Source of the DNA: Paramecium sonneborni
Taxonomy: Eukaryota > Ciliophora > Oligohymenophorea > Peniculida > Parameciidae
Direction of reading: 5' to 3'
Assembly (NCBI GenBank): GCA_905182985.1
Contig: CAJJDN010000111.1
Coordinates: 239,528 to 303,527, forward strand
DNA: 64,000 bases
The notes under the pieces were generated by a model. That model searched no databases, had not been told where the DNA came from, and saw only the letters and a program-made list of their open reading frames with translations. Below, piece after piece: positions 49,330 through 62,238 of the stretch. Both the position numbers and the translations under genes were made by a program. The number at the start of each line of letters is the position of its first letter. Within the stretch, counting starts at the first letter, position 1.

Positions 49330-52300
49330 TCAATATGCACTAAATTAAGTTTCTTCAGCAATTATTGTATCTTAATTAAATTTAAGTTTTTTTCTGATAT
49401 TATTATCAAAATCTGTACAAGGAATGTTTTTAGGAGTTTGTTAAAAAATTCTTGAAAATTTTCTAATAATATTGTAATAATTTAATACTCTTAGAAGATG
49501 GTTTGTAAATCATTAATATTGTATTATCTTAAATTAAAACAATTTTCTATATGTAACCAATATTGAAATTTCTTTTCAAAAGGTTACATTCCTATTTTAC
49601 AAATTTAATTAACGAAATCTTCACCAACTAGATGTTAAGAAAAATATTATTCAAAAAATATTGTACCATAAATACTAAGAAATATTTTATATATATAAAT
49701 ACTTATGCTAATTTTTGTATGACCATGTTGACAAATCTGGTTGTATTTCTTTTTTGGATTAAAAATATTGCAGATATTTTTCTCTAGTTTTGCATTAATA
49801 TGGGAAAGCTTTATGTTTATTATCAAATGATAACAATAAAGAGGGATAACACAAAACACCTCTTCTTTCTTAGGCCATAGAAGATTAAGGATTTTGTAAT
49901 GTTTACTTATTCCAATTAATAAGTTAACCCCAAATAAATTAAGGTGTGTATTATTTAGATAATGTCAATTTAGATTTATTTTTTGGTTAAGGAATATATT
50001 CAAACTCATTCTCTTCAAATGGTTTAGCATCAAAGCCTTAATATTAAGTGGATGAAAAGTATGTATGAGTAAATGACATAAAATATAAAATAGTAGCAAA
50101 GGCAAAATTATTAAATTAACAAGATTAGATATTTAAAATAAGTTCACTCAATAATAGAAATAACATTCTTGTTAATTCTAATGCGTAATCTTATTTTTGA
50201 TCAATTATATATTTGATCTATTTGATTATTTCTAAACCTTAAATGCATTATTATATTTTAGAATGTCTTTTTAGGAAAATGACAATTTCATTAATGATTG
50301 AGGATTCTAACTAAATCTTTTGAGTATTAGTTTCATAATTGTTCCAGAATTAATTGAAAATGTTAGATACTAGAAAAATAGGCGGTTACATTGTCTTTAA
50401 ATGTTGTAAAGCAAACTTGACTTTGTCCACACATGATAATATATTAATATAATTTTATTGATGATTAAGTTTCTGCCAATTTGTTAACCATTCAGGAATA
50501 TCATTTTATATATTTGGATATGAAATAAGAGTAGATTGTAATAAAATTACATTTCTTTATATATAATTAGGGTATATGCTAAGTTAATGATTATTTTCTA
50601 TTTCTAACAATTATTTTCTTTTGCAATGTAATGATCCGCATAAACAGGAATCTAAAGAAGTCAAAGGAAAAGGTAAAGTCAGTTCTTCTAAATAATTAAT
50701 TTTTCTTGATGTGATAACAGCTTATAAGTGTTATGAATTAACTATAAGTGTTATTAACCTGCAATTTGGATCACATGAATAGGATATATGCTATGCCATA
50801 TTACCATACCTTGTTGGATCAATAAACTTAAACATAATTTTAAACATTACTAATAGATCATCATTAATAAAGAATTCTGAATAAGGACTTTATGAACATG
50901 TCTTTCGATTACCATCTTACATTCTCTTATGAAATATTGTCTATTTCTCAAACCATCTTTANNNNNNNNNNNNNNNNNNNNNNNNNNNNNNNNNNNNNNN
51001 NNNNNNNNNNNNNNNNNNNNNNNNNNNNNNNNNNNNNNNNNNNNNNNNNNNNNNNNNNNNNNNNNNNNNNNNNNNNNNNNNNNNNNNNNNNNNNNNNNNN
51101 NNNNNNNNNNNNNNNNNNNNNNNNNNNNNNNNNNNNNNNNNNNNNNNNNNNNNNNNNNNNNNNNNNNNNNNNNNNNNNNNNNNNNNTTTATTTTTTGGTT
51201 AAGGAATATATTCAAACTCATTCTCTTCAAATGGTTTAGCATCAAAGCCTTAATATTAAGTGGATGAAAAGTATGTATGAGTAAATGACATAAAATATAA
51301 AATAGTAGCAAAGGCAAAATTATTAAATTAACAAGATTAGATATTTAAAATAAGTTCACTCAATAATAGAAATAACATTCTTGTTAATTCTAATGCGTAA
51401 TCTTATTTTTGATCAATTATATATTTGATCTATTTGATTATTTCTAAACCTTAAATGCATTATTATATTTTAGAATGTCTTTTTAGGAAAATGACAATTT
51501 CATTAATGATTGAGGATTCTAACTAAATCTTTTGAGTATTAGTTTCATAATTGTTCCAGAATTAATTGAAAATGTTAGATACTAGAAAAATAGGCGGTTA
51601 CATTGTCTTTAAATGTTGTAAAGCAAACTTGACTTTGTCCACACATGATAATATATTAATATAATTTTATTGATGATTAAGTTTCTGCCAATTTGTTAAC
51701 CATTCAGGAATATCATTTTATATATTTGGATATGAAATAAGAGTAGATTGTAATAAAATTACATTTCTTTATATATAATTAGGGTATATGCTAAGTTAAT
51801 GATTATTTTCTATTTCTAACAATTATTTTCTTTTGCAATGTAATGATCCGCATAAACAGGAATCTAAAGAAGTCAAAGGAAAAGGTAAAGTCAGTTCTTC
51901 TAAATAATTAATTTTTCTTGATGTGATAACAGCTTATAAGTGTTATGAATTAACTATAAGTGTTATTAACCTGCAATTTGGATCACATGAATAGGATATA
52001 TGCTATGCCATATTACCATACCTTGTTGGATCAATAAACTTAAACATAATTTTAAACATTACTAATAGATCATCATTAATAAAGAATTCTGAATAAGGAC
52101 TTTATGAACATGTCTTTCGATTACCATCTTACATTCTCTTATGAAATATTGTCTATTTCTCAAACCATCTTTAAGGTGTATAAACTTCGCCGAAATAAAA
52201 ACATATAAATTCATCCCCTGAAAAACCTTCATTCTAATAACATACCATTCCTTTCCCTTTAAAACTAAAAGGATTCCATTACTCAATCATTTTTAATTAT

Positions 52301-53257
52301 ACATCATAGATATTGGATATTACCTTATACAATTCATAATTTACAATTTCTTACATTTTATAAATTTCCCTTGCTTAAGTTAATTGTGGATAGAAACTAA
52401 GGCAAAATAACTTCATACTCTGGTAATAGCTAAAACAGAACTCTAGCTACCTCTTGATTTATTCCATAAGTATCCATCAAAATAACATCTGTATTCTATT
52501 TTTTGACCTAATATGTTAAATCTTATTAAGTTATGCTTGCTAATTAATAAATAGGATAACTCCAATAATCCATTAATTGGATATTATCATGATGTCTAGT
52601 ATTAAATAATCTACTTTACTATATTTATGTTGTAAGTATCTAATGAATCTCATCCACTCTATCTGATTAGTTAGGTATTAATTCTTGTACTTTCGTTATT
52701 GTTAATTATTACCTTCTATATAATTATTCAACCTCTTTAATTAAACTTTAGATGCACAACTTAAGCTTTATAATCCTTAAACATTGTTGAAACTTATTTA
52801 ATTAAACTTGTTTTAAGATAATGCATCTAAACTGGAAATGATTAATTTCACCTAATTCAATACGATATAATCATCTAAAAATATTCAATATAAAAAGCTT
52901 ATACTTACCCATTTAAATCTCTAATTCCTGCTCTAATTCCACTATCAAATCCTCATAATTCCATAATGGTTTGAATACCATTTTTTAACATATATTTTTT
53001 ATTGTTTAAACAACCTACTGATATTATAAAATCTCTTTACATCATCCTCAATCTCTTCATTTTCATAAGTAAGGCAATCTATTATGTACTCTTGTAAAAA
53101 AACCATATATTCTTATCGTTCCTAAAATAACTCCATAAATTACTTAGTTTTATCGAGTTTTCAATTATTATAATTAATCTATTACTTACTCTTATGTATC
53201 AATACTTTATTATCCCATTTCTTTCTACTCTTAAGCTGTTATCTCAGAATAAATCAT
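49330..53257 (-). CDS. SET-domain protein (gene spans assembly gap)
   Basis: About 842 residues after removing the duplicated 1212 bp; seven introns (53122-53143, 53018-53040, 52875-52908 at 34 nt, 52690-52712, 52324-52354, 49675-49702, 49463-49488). N-terminal 330 residues are helical and Gln-rich. The SET domain spans KGMVCYQNEGFSGDEFICFY FGEVY, RYGNMAQHISYSCDPNC and ITSRKINYLEELTLPF. A post-SET cluster CLCGSLHCKRK follows. Compared with the N-H-S-C-x-P-N-C and E-E-L-T-x-D-Y motifs, this protein has S-Y-S-C and L-P-F. It is probably a histone-methyltransferase relative with altered catalysis. C-terminal 300 residues unknown. Start chosen at ATG 53257, where the Gln-rich frame opens. Confidence 0.82.
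49975..52173. repeat. Assembly duplication around gap 3 (49975-50961 = 51187-52173)
   Basis: 987 bp recur exactly at +1212 across the 225-base N-run 50962-51186, inside the SET gene. As with the other two gaps, a single uninterrupted reading frame appears when one copy is removed. Confidence 0.9.
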
Positions 53258-53405
53258 TTCAAAATTAATAAATGTGTAATTAAAATAAAACATAAATTTT
53301 AGAATCATATTAATTAACTAAATTACAAAAGTTCCATCCCTTATTAAATATGCAAGCTTTCCAATTTCTATACCTTCAATTATATCAAGAATCTGTCTTT
53401 TTTCG

Positions 53406-53795
53406 TCACTATAACAATTATTAGAATAAAAAAAAGAATTCAAAATTTTTAATCATAATTAAATTAAAATTGCATTTCCTAAGAATTAATTAAATTTTAT
53501 ATAATTTATAATTGAGTTCTGATAAATTGTAAAATATGAATTTTAAGTTCAACCTAAGTTATTAATTCATAAAGCCTTGCCCCTAATAATTTAAATTCTT
53601 AAGAATTCTTCTTTTTTTTTCTACATCTTTTTTTGATATTATATCATTCAAGTTAAAATGGACCATTTCAGAATGAAGATGAAATTAAGTCCTTTCCAAA
53701 TATATCTACATATCAATAAACAAAAAAATTTCCATTATTTTTTTACTTAATTTATCTTATTGCACAATCTTCATATCTTAATTCAAAAAATCCAT
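53406..53795 (-). CDS. Hypothetical 129-residue ORF
   Basis: Open from ATG 53793-53795 to TGA 53406-53408, no intron. Charged N-terminal half (DFLNQDMKIVQQDKLSKKIM, LNDIISKKDVEKKRRILKNL) and a hydrophobic/basic end. It lies upstream of the SET gene on the same strand. No family recognised; the length could occur by chance when only TGA stops. Confidence 0.4.
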
Positions 53796-54909
53796 CTATT
53801 GAGTTTTAAGTTATTTTATAAAAAATAAAAAAAGAAATATTTTCATTTCAATATATTAATAAAATATAGATACCAGTTTTCAATTTATTCCAATTTTTAT
53901 TTTTTTTTGAAATTCTATAATTCAATTTTTAAAATTATATTGGTTTATGTTTTGTCCTTTCCACATTGAATAATGAAGAGTAAATATTTATTATTCATAA
54001 TATAAACAATTCATATCAATCTCAAAATTCTATGAATGTAGTTTAACACCATCAAATAGAAATTCTTTAATTGATAAAGTCAGCCACCCCATAATATTGA
54101 TATCGAAAAAAAAAATGTCTCAATAATAAAAATAATTCACTTACGTAATACATAATTTCATTCTCTAGCAATCATTTGCTATGGCATGCAAAAATTAGTA
54201 TTGAATGATAATAAATATTTTTTCAAAAAATATAAAACTTGGATTACCACATCAATAATCGACTAAACAACAAGTTAATTTATTAATGCAAATAATTTCT
54301 AATTGACAAAAAAGTAATAGTACTAGTATGGCAAGTTATTTAAACTTTCAAAAACTATAAAATATTCAAAAGTTGTAAAAATTGAATTTGACATAATTTA
54401 TTACTAATAAGGAGGAATAAGTTTAAAATAATTACATAATGCTTAAAGTTAAATTAGATTAATTATAATCTTATCTCAATAAATTAAGCCATTTGTTAAT
54501 ACAATTATATATTAATGTAAAGTAGTAAATCATAAAAATAAATAATTCAATTTAGATTTTTTATATAATAATCCTTCTGTAAAATATTTTTGTTGAGTAA
54601 TAAAAATATTCGAATAAAAGATTTATATTATCTTAATTCATAATTCTTTTTATATAGAATAAGAAACGCTTAAAAGTAAAGATAATGTAAATCATAAATT
54701 GCATCATTTGTCTTTATAAATTTTCTATTTAGAAAATGATGTAATTAAAATATGGAAAATTAAATGATTTTAGAATAGAAATATAATCTTAATACAAAGA
54801 AAATTGAATGAAAATAAAAATAAATTGAGGTTGAGAATAAAATAAATTTTAAGTATAATTTATGTAATTAAACCTATTTATTAGTGATGAATAATATATA
54901 TATAATATA
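53796..54909 (+). pseudogene. Long spacer with doubtful ORF/relic (54328-54807)
   Basis: 1.1 kb. A plus-strand ORF 54328-54807 is open for 159 codons (MASYLNFQKLQNIQKLQKLN), but an overlapping frame reads more like protein (KVVKIEFDIIYYQQGGISLK, KQFNLDFLYNNPSVKYFC) and ends in TGA before further coding-like sequence. I take this as a decayed gene. 53796-54300 shows only A/T-rich spacer. Confidence 0.35.
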
Positions 54910-56097
<1,188 letters not shown>

Positions 56098-56770
56098 TTA
56101 TTATGTTAATTTAAGCATTATTCATAAATTCATTAAATTTATCATAAATTAAAAATAATTATATTTCTTTATTTATCTTTACTAGTTTTTCTTTTTAATT
56201 TTACATTTTATTAACTTTACGGAATTGATTAATTAATCTTCCACTTTTTAAATTAGATAATAGATAAAAATACGATAATATCAAATTAATTTAGTTGGAT
56301 GAATTTTAATATCTGAGCTAAAAATTTATAATTGATTATGAATTTGTAAGGTTTAAAGGAAAAATAAAGAAAAAAAAAATTAGAAAAAAAATTATTACTT
56401 TTTTAATAAAATGGAAATAAAATTTTAATTATTTTACTTAAACATTTCCATTTTTTCTATAATTTTTTTAATGTTAAATTTAAATAGTTTTATATTTACA
56501 ATTTATAAAACTTCCCTATAAATAATTTTGTTATAGAATTTTTAAACCTATTCATAATAAGAATCAAAATTAAATATAAAATAATGTGGTTAGTAAAATT
56601 ATACAAACCACATCATAAATTTAAAATAATGATATAAATTTAAATTGATTTAACAAATTATTATTCATATCGATCGATATATAGATTATTAATTATTAAA
56701 AACCTTATTTATTTAGATCAAATGATGATGGCTCTACAATAAAGTAAATTGTAATTATAAGAAATTAGCT
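56098..56770. other. Intergenic, nothing coding
   Basis: 673 bp, very A/T-rich, with A and T runs around 56370-56475. Just upstream of the next gene, ATG 56722 starts a short reading frame that overlaps the true start out of frame, a possible uORF if the leader is that long. Confidence 0.5.
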
Positions 56771-58784
56771 ATGAAGAAATTTGATTTTTTCGGATAATTC
56801 ATAACTCTAAATATGAACAAACAAAATTGCTACACAACTTCGCTTGGTGGAGTATCATCTATATTGATAATTATATTTCTTGGAATATTTTTTTATAGTA
56901 ATATAGTGGAATTTGTGACAAAGTAAAAGGCTAGTGCAAAATAGTAAACCCTATTCAATATTGATCCAGATATGGTTATTTTGAATAATACTAATTTTAT
57001 GACAGCATTTTCTATTGATTAAGTCAACTTTACAAATCGACCTTTATTCAATATTACTTTAGAATAAAAGTAGTAATCAATTTCATTTTAGGTATTATAA
57101 TAGATAAGCAAATGGAACAATGAAAAAAACAAGTAGTTTTTATAGTCTTTAGCCTTGCACAGTAGATCAATTTACTACAAAAGTGAAGAATGGTAATTCA
57201 GAAATTATAGAATAATAATTTGAGTCTTTAGGAATGGAAAATTGGTTATGCCCTTAGTAAATATTTTTTAAATATCATTTTAGAAATGATTTTAATTTCA
57301 AATTATAAGGTGCATATGGGAGTGAGAATTTTTATTTTGTCAAAATAACAGTAAAGGATTGTGTTAATTCTACAAATCCTTAAAATGATTCATGGAATCC
57401 AATATGTGCAAGTTTAGAGTAATTTAATAATGCATTTGCTAAAGATGGTTTTTTCAAACTTTAAGTTTATTAAATAAATACAGTTGTAAATCCAGGATCG
57501 CCAAATAATTATCTTGAAACTTATTTAGATAGCGATTTATATTTTAACTTTGTACCTAAATCCTTCATTAATATGGCAAACATCTATTACAGATAATATG
57601 AAATTAATAATGACAATAGTATAGTACCATTTAAGGAAATAGAGAAACAAAAAATTATTTTGAGAACTTCTGAAGACTTTAGAGATCTATCATTAACATC
57701 TACATTAAATAATCAAAATTATGCAGAGATTTTTTTAAGAAGAAGTTAGATGAATGCCTTAATCGATAGAAATTATTAATAAATAGGAGAATTATTATCT
57801 TATCTTGGAGGTTTCATGTAAATAACCAAATTAATTTTTGGGCTATTTATTGCTTTCTATAATAGAACTTCATGTAATATTTATATTAAAACAATAGTAT
57901 TAATTGAATTATCTAATAAATTGTATGATTTTAAGGAAGGATAAGAAAGATTATCAAGTAGTCCTTCGATATGTTCAAAAACACCAAGATTCATTTAAGA
58001 TGCTTTTAAGTTGAAAGGACTTTTGGATACTAAAAATTCTGAGGGAGATGGTATGTTTTTGATTTAAATTGATAGTGAAAAAAAGATCAAATACAGTGAT
58101 TAGATAGAATGTACTTAAGAAATTAATTAAAAAATCTGAACCAATAAGATTTAGTGTAAAATTATTTTTAAATTAAATTACATGTGGAATGTTTTTTAAT
58201 GAAAGAAATTCTAAGTTTTTAAAAAAAGCTATGTAAATATATTATAATTTAAAAATAGTGATAAAATGAATGAAGATTTAGATTTGCATAGTATTTTGTT
58301 TAAAATAAATGAGATTAACAAATTAAAAGAAGTGTTATTTAATTAATCTTAAATAATTCTATTTAATTTCACACCAAAACCTATAATTGCATTGAATGAT
58401 GATTAGATGATACCAACAAGAATGAATTTTGAAGATGATGAATAGCCGATTCAATAAAATTAATTTAAATAGTAACTTAATTATTATGATAAAAATTTAC
58501 ATAATATAGTTTACTAGGCTTACACAGATATGTTAGAAGAGATTGAAGATGAAAATGTTCCAAAGTGTTAATTGGAAGTAGATCTAAAACTAATTCATCT
58601 ATTGGGACATGATATTACAAAAATCTTTAGTGAATAATTATAATTAGATTAACCATAAAATTATATGGAGTTTAAGATTGAAAGTGGAAAGAATAGTTTA
58701 AGAACTTTATAATAAATTGTAATTAAGTAAGGAGTTGATAAAGTAGTGGAGACAGAAAGGAATGATGGAAAACTTATTTAATGA
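56771..58784 (+). CDS. Two-TM membrane protein of a ciliate-type family
   Basis: 638 residues; introns 57070-57091, 57874-57897, 58051-58075 and 58233-58258. N-terminus KKFDFFGQFITLNMNKQNCY then TTSLGGVSSILIIIFLGIFF, the first span. A lumenal domain of about 300 residues follows with conserved Cys and WLCPQQ (MENWLCPQQIFFKYHFRNDF) and LQPCTVDQF. The second span SYLGGFMQITKLIFGLFIAF is followed by RTSLLIELSNKLYDF and a cytosolic part with SILFKINEIKKLKEVLFNQQ and ILFNFTPKPIIAL. I recognise this architecture as a recurrent ciliate family of unknown function, from memory only. An apparent frameshift near 58135 is resolved by the third intron. Confidence 0.78.
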
Positions 58785-58866
58785 TTTGTATTATTCTAAA
58801 TTTTGATTAATTTTGAATTTAATTAAGAGATCATTTATATAATATTTAATTATATTATAAATTAGA

Positions 58867-59850
58867 ATGTCAGAAAAACAAATTCCTTAAAGATAGTTTA
58901 TAGAACATAAGGCAAAATCATAAGGGTAAAAGACAAGATTTTTAAATGATAAAGAGGATCCAGCACATCCTCCATAGATGAGAAATGCACAACGGTTTTT
59001 GTAATTATTAATATTTATCAAGGAAGTCGTAAACCAAAGACTAATTAAGAAATGATTATGCTTCCATAGCCTTCTATTTAATATGTTCAACCAGTACAAA
59101 ATTTATAAAATTAATATTGTAGTATGTGCCTAAACCAATTCCAATTCCAGAAGCTATTAAATAAATAGATAAAAAGATTAAAGCTTATAGAATGTTAATG
59201 GAAAGAGAAAGAATAGAAAAATTGAGAGCACAACAACAATAAATAGAAAATGAGGATGATCAAAAAAGAGCTTTAGATTTTATGACCAATCCATAAATTT
59301 AGGATGTTGAAGTATTGGATGAAACTCAATAAGAAGAGATAGAGTCTATAGTTTAGGAACCAAAATAATAAGAAATTATACTGAATAGAGAAGATGATAA
59401 ATGTTCATATTCAGAAGCAGTAAAAAAGAGAGAATAAATATATGATCATACTTTATAAAGAATGTATGAGAAAAGATAGAATCCTACATTATTTGCAGTA
59501 AATTTTTAAGAGTATTTAGAGAAATTAAAAAAGAAGCCTCCTATTTTAAATATTACAACGAAAAATAAAATTACTAAAGGTTTCGGAAGAATGGATCCTG
59601 AAGAACATAGATTAAGGGTATATAATAGAGAGAATGTACCTATTATGCCAGAATTGATCATTCCATCATTTACTATTAAAAAAGATTAGATGGCTAAAAA
59701 TATATTAGCTTATTTGGTATTTTCATTCATTTATTTCAATTATTTTAGAAAGAGTACACTCCTTTATTTAGAGGGTATAAAAATTATGAATATCCAAAAT
59801 GTGTTTAAAATATACTCTAAGAAGAAATAGAATCACTTCCTAATCAATGA
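58867..59850 (+). CDS. Hypothetical charged protein
   Basis: 298 residues; introns 59001-59026, 59094-59122 and 59717-59748 (32 nt). Pro-rich N-terminal part (EDPAHPPQMRNAQRFFRKPK, QPYVPKPIPIPEAIKQIDKK), a central charged helix (AYRMLMERERIEKLRAQQQQ), and a compact C-terminal part (GFGRMDPEEHRLRVYNRENV, MPELIIPSFTIKKDQMAKNI, LKEYTPLFRGYKNYEYPK). No recognised domain. Placed 60 bp upstream of the RP2 gene on the same strand; the layout would suit a ciliary or cytoskeletal protein, but that is conjecture. Confidence 0.65.
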
Positions 59851-59910
59851 TTATTGTTTTTCTTTTTAATTATTTTTTATTTTTATTAATATTTTCTTTT
59901 TCTTTTTCAA

Positions 59911-61062
59911 ATGTAAAACAATAGACCAAAGTCATGGGAATTAAGAAAAAAAGATGCTTCTAAATATAGATTTTATGACAAATAGGATGAATTATTAATA
60001 AAGAAACCAGGTGAAGTTGATGGAGAAGCTTTTGTATTAAGAAATTGTGTCCGTTGTAAAATCTTTATTTTGGACTTCTCAGCATAAATTTTAATAGATG
60101 ATTGTTTTGATTGTTAAATGTTTTTTGCTGCTGTTGAATCTAGTATGTTTATAAGAGGATGCAAAAGATGTAAAGTAATAACAGCTTGCGGATAATTTCG
60201 ATCTAAGAAATGCGAAGATATTCAAACCTTACTCTTTACTCAAAGTTAACCAATAATAGAATTATCTATAAGAATGGGATTTGGTTGTTTCCGTGGTTAT
60301 TATCCATAATTAAGATAACATTTACAAAAAGCTAAACTAAATATTTGGAATAACACTTGGAGTGATTTGCACGATTTTGATCCTGAAAAATAGGCAGAAA
60401 TAACTCATTTTTATATGGTTTTAGAGGATACTCGTTATGAAGATATGCTTAAGCCTTTAAATGAAGTGCTTTAATTACCTAATTTTACTTGGGCAGATGA
60501 ATGTAAAACTGAAAATTAAGTTATTCCTTTCACAAGTGAATAAAGAAAAAAACCTTTTCATGAAGAAGTACTCTTGATTTTCTATCCTGAAGAATCCACA
60601 CATCTGAATGTAGATGTTTTAAGTTCTAGTTTCTAGCCTTTACTTAAAGAAGTTCCATAAGAAATCTTTGCAGAAGAACATAGTTAAATTAATGATTAAG
60701 TTGAAATAGAAGCACCTGAATAACTATATTGTTATTTAGTCAAATCAAAATATCAGTCTTTATTTGCTGATAATTGGCCTCTCTTTAAAACTGCTGTAGA
60801 AACTCATCTACCAGCAGATAAGGCAGCCAAACTTTTAAATTAAGTTGTTGTTAATAATAGATTGTAACCTACATTTTCATTACATATCCGAACAGATAAT
60901 CAAGATATTAAATTATTATCTTATTTATATTCTGTTTTAGATATGAAATTGAAATGTGATCTAAAAAAAGTTTGTGTAATTGTTCAAAATTAAAATGCCA
61001 TTGAAGAATTAACTAAATTATTATTTGCAAATTAAAAAGATGAAAGAGCAGGATAATAATGA
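59911..61062 (+). CDS. RP2: RP2 homologue (Arl3 GTPase-activating, TBCC-domain protein)
   Basis: 383 residues, no intron. TBCC beta-helix: EVDGEAFVLRNCVRCKIFIL, DFSAQILIDDCFDCQMFFAA, SSMFIRGCKRCKVITACGQF, SKKCEDIQTLLFTQSQPIIE, MGFGCFRGYYPQLRQHLQKA, NIWNNTWSDLHDFDPEKQ. The Arg in ACGQFRS corresponds to the Arg finger that stimulates GTP hydrolysis on Arl3, and the Glu in QPIIE is kept. A C-terminal NDPK-like region follows (YCYLVKSKYQSLFADNWPLF). RP2 releases lipidated cargo for cilia. Unlike human RP2 there is no Met-Gly-Cys start (MQNNRPKSWELRK), so membrane anchoring must differ or be absent. Confidence 0.93.
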
Positions 61063-61126
61063 ATAAATAAAAGAAAGTTGATAATATAATTAAAATAATT
61101 ACTTTTAGTTTAATATTTTATAATAA

Positions 61127-62168
61127 ATGAGCAAAATTCCAATTCTACACATGAAATAAATTCTAGATTCAAAGATTGATTACACTTCTTCAATAACTTA
61201 AATTGCAATGAAGAAATTAGGGTTGACTTAAAGTGCATTATAAAGGATTAATTATAAAGAATATATGGCATCAACAAATAATAGTTAATAAGATTATTTT
61301 TTGTATTTACATGCTATCACTATGAATATAAATAAACTTCAAAAAGAAATTTAGAAAATGAATATGAATATGAAAGATAAATCTATTAATTGCACTAATC
61401 CTGAAAATGTTGAAGAAATCATAGCATTATTAGATAAAAGAATGAAGAACAAAATTCATACCAGTAGCTAAGCTTGTTTAAATTCTAATAGGGATAAATC
61501 AATTGAACTAGATGATACATTAGGTTGTAAAATGTAGATTAAATAAAAAAATATTAAATTGGCACTTTAAGGATTAAAATCTATAACAGAAAGAAATAGC
61601 ATATAAAAGACTTAAATAGCCAATTAGAATTCAATTTGCAATTCTTCAAATTCTAAGAAGATAATTTTAAAAAGTAATTACTTAATTAGTAAAATTAGAA
61701 TTGGTAGTTTCAAATAATTAAAGTGTTGCAGAACTATTTTAAAAGTAATAGGCTTCAATTGATGTTAGTACAATGGAATAGTTGAATGAATCTATTAGGA
61801 AATATTTACCGGATAAAAATGTTGTAATAATGTCAGGGATAAGATATAGATTGAAAGATAATGTCAGTGAAAAGAAATCGATTGATGAATAAATGTAGAA
61901 AATAACAAAGATAAGAAGTATATCTTAACAATCAATTGATACAGGGAGATAAATACCAAAGTCTTTGATAAAATAGGGTTAGTAAAAATATGTGAATGTG
62001 ATTTCAACAAAATTAGAAATGATGTTGAGATAAGAAAAATTGATAAGGGAAGAGCCATTAAAAATACAGAAAGTAAAATTAGGGAGTTTAATGGGAGTAA
62101 TATAAAAAATAAGGAACCAGTAGACAAAGTTAAGAATGTTTGAATAAATAAATAATGATTATTGGTGA
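61127..62168 (+). CDS. Hypothetical Gln/Lys-rich protein
   Basis: 338 residues; one 25-nt intron (61674-61698) that joins KKIILK to KLVVSNNQ. Helical and charged: QKEIQKMNMNMKDKSINCTN, PENVEEIIALLDKRMKNKIH, STMEQLNESIRKYLPDKNVV, KLEMMLRQEKLIREEPLKIQ. Asn/Ser-rich linker near residues 165-190. No recognised domain. Convergent with the Rpn1 gene (70 bp between stops). Confidence 0.68.
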
Positions 62169-62238
62169 TAATAAAGTTAATTCCTAATAAAATAGTTGAA
62201 ATAATAAAAGTTACATATTGGTATACTATTATATATAA

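Noticed and set aside
54328..54807. 159-residue ORF as a confident gene
   Set aside because: An overlapping frame has better coding character and itself is broken; treated as a relic.
58120..58150. Frameshift in the two-TM protein gene near 58135
   Set aside because: A 25-nt intron at 58051-58075 restores the frame into the conserved C-terminal region, so no lesion is needed.
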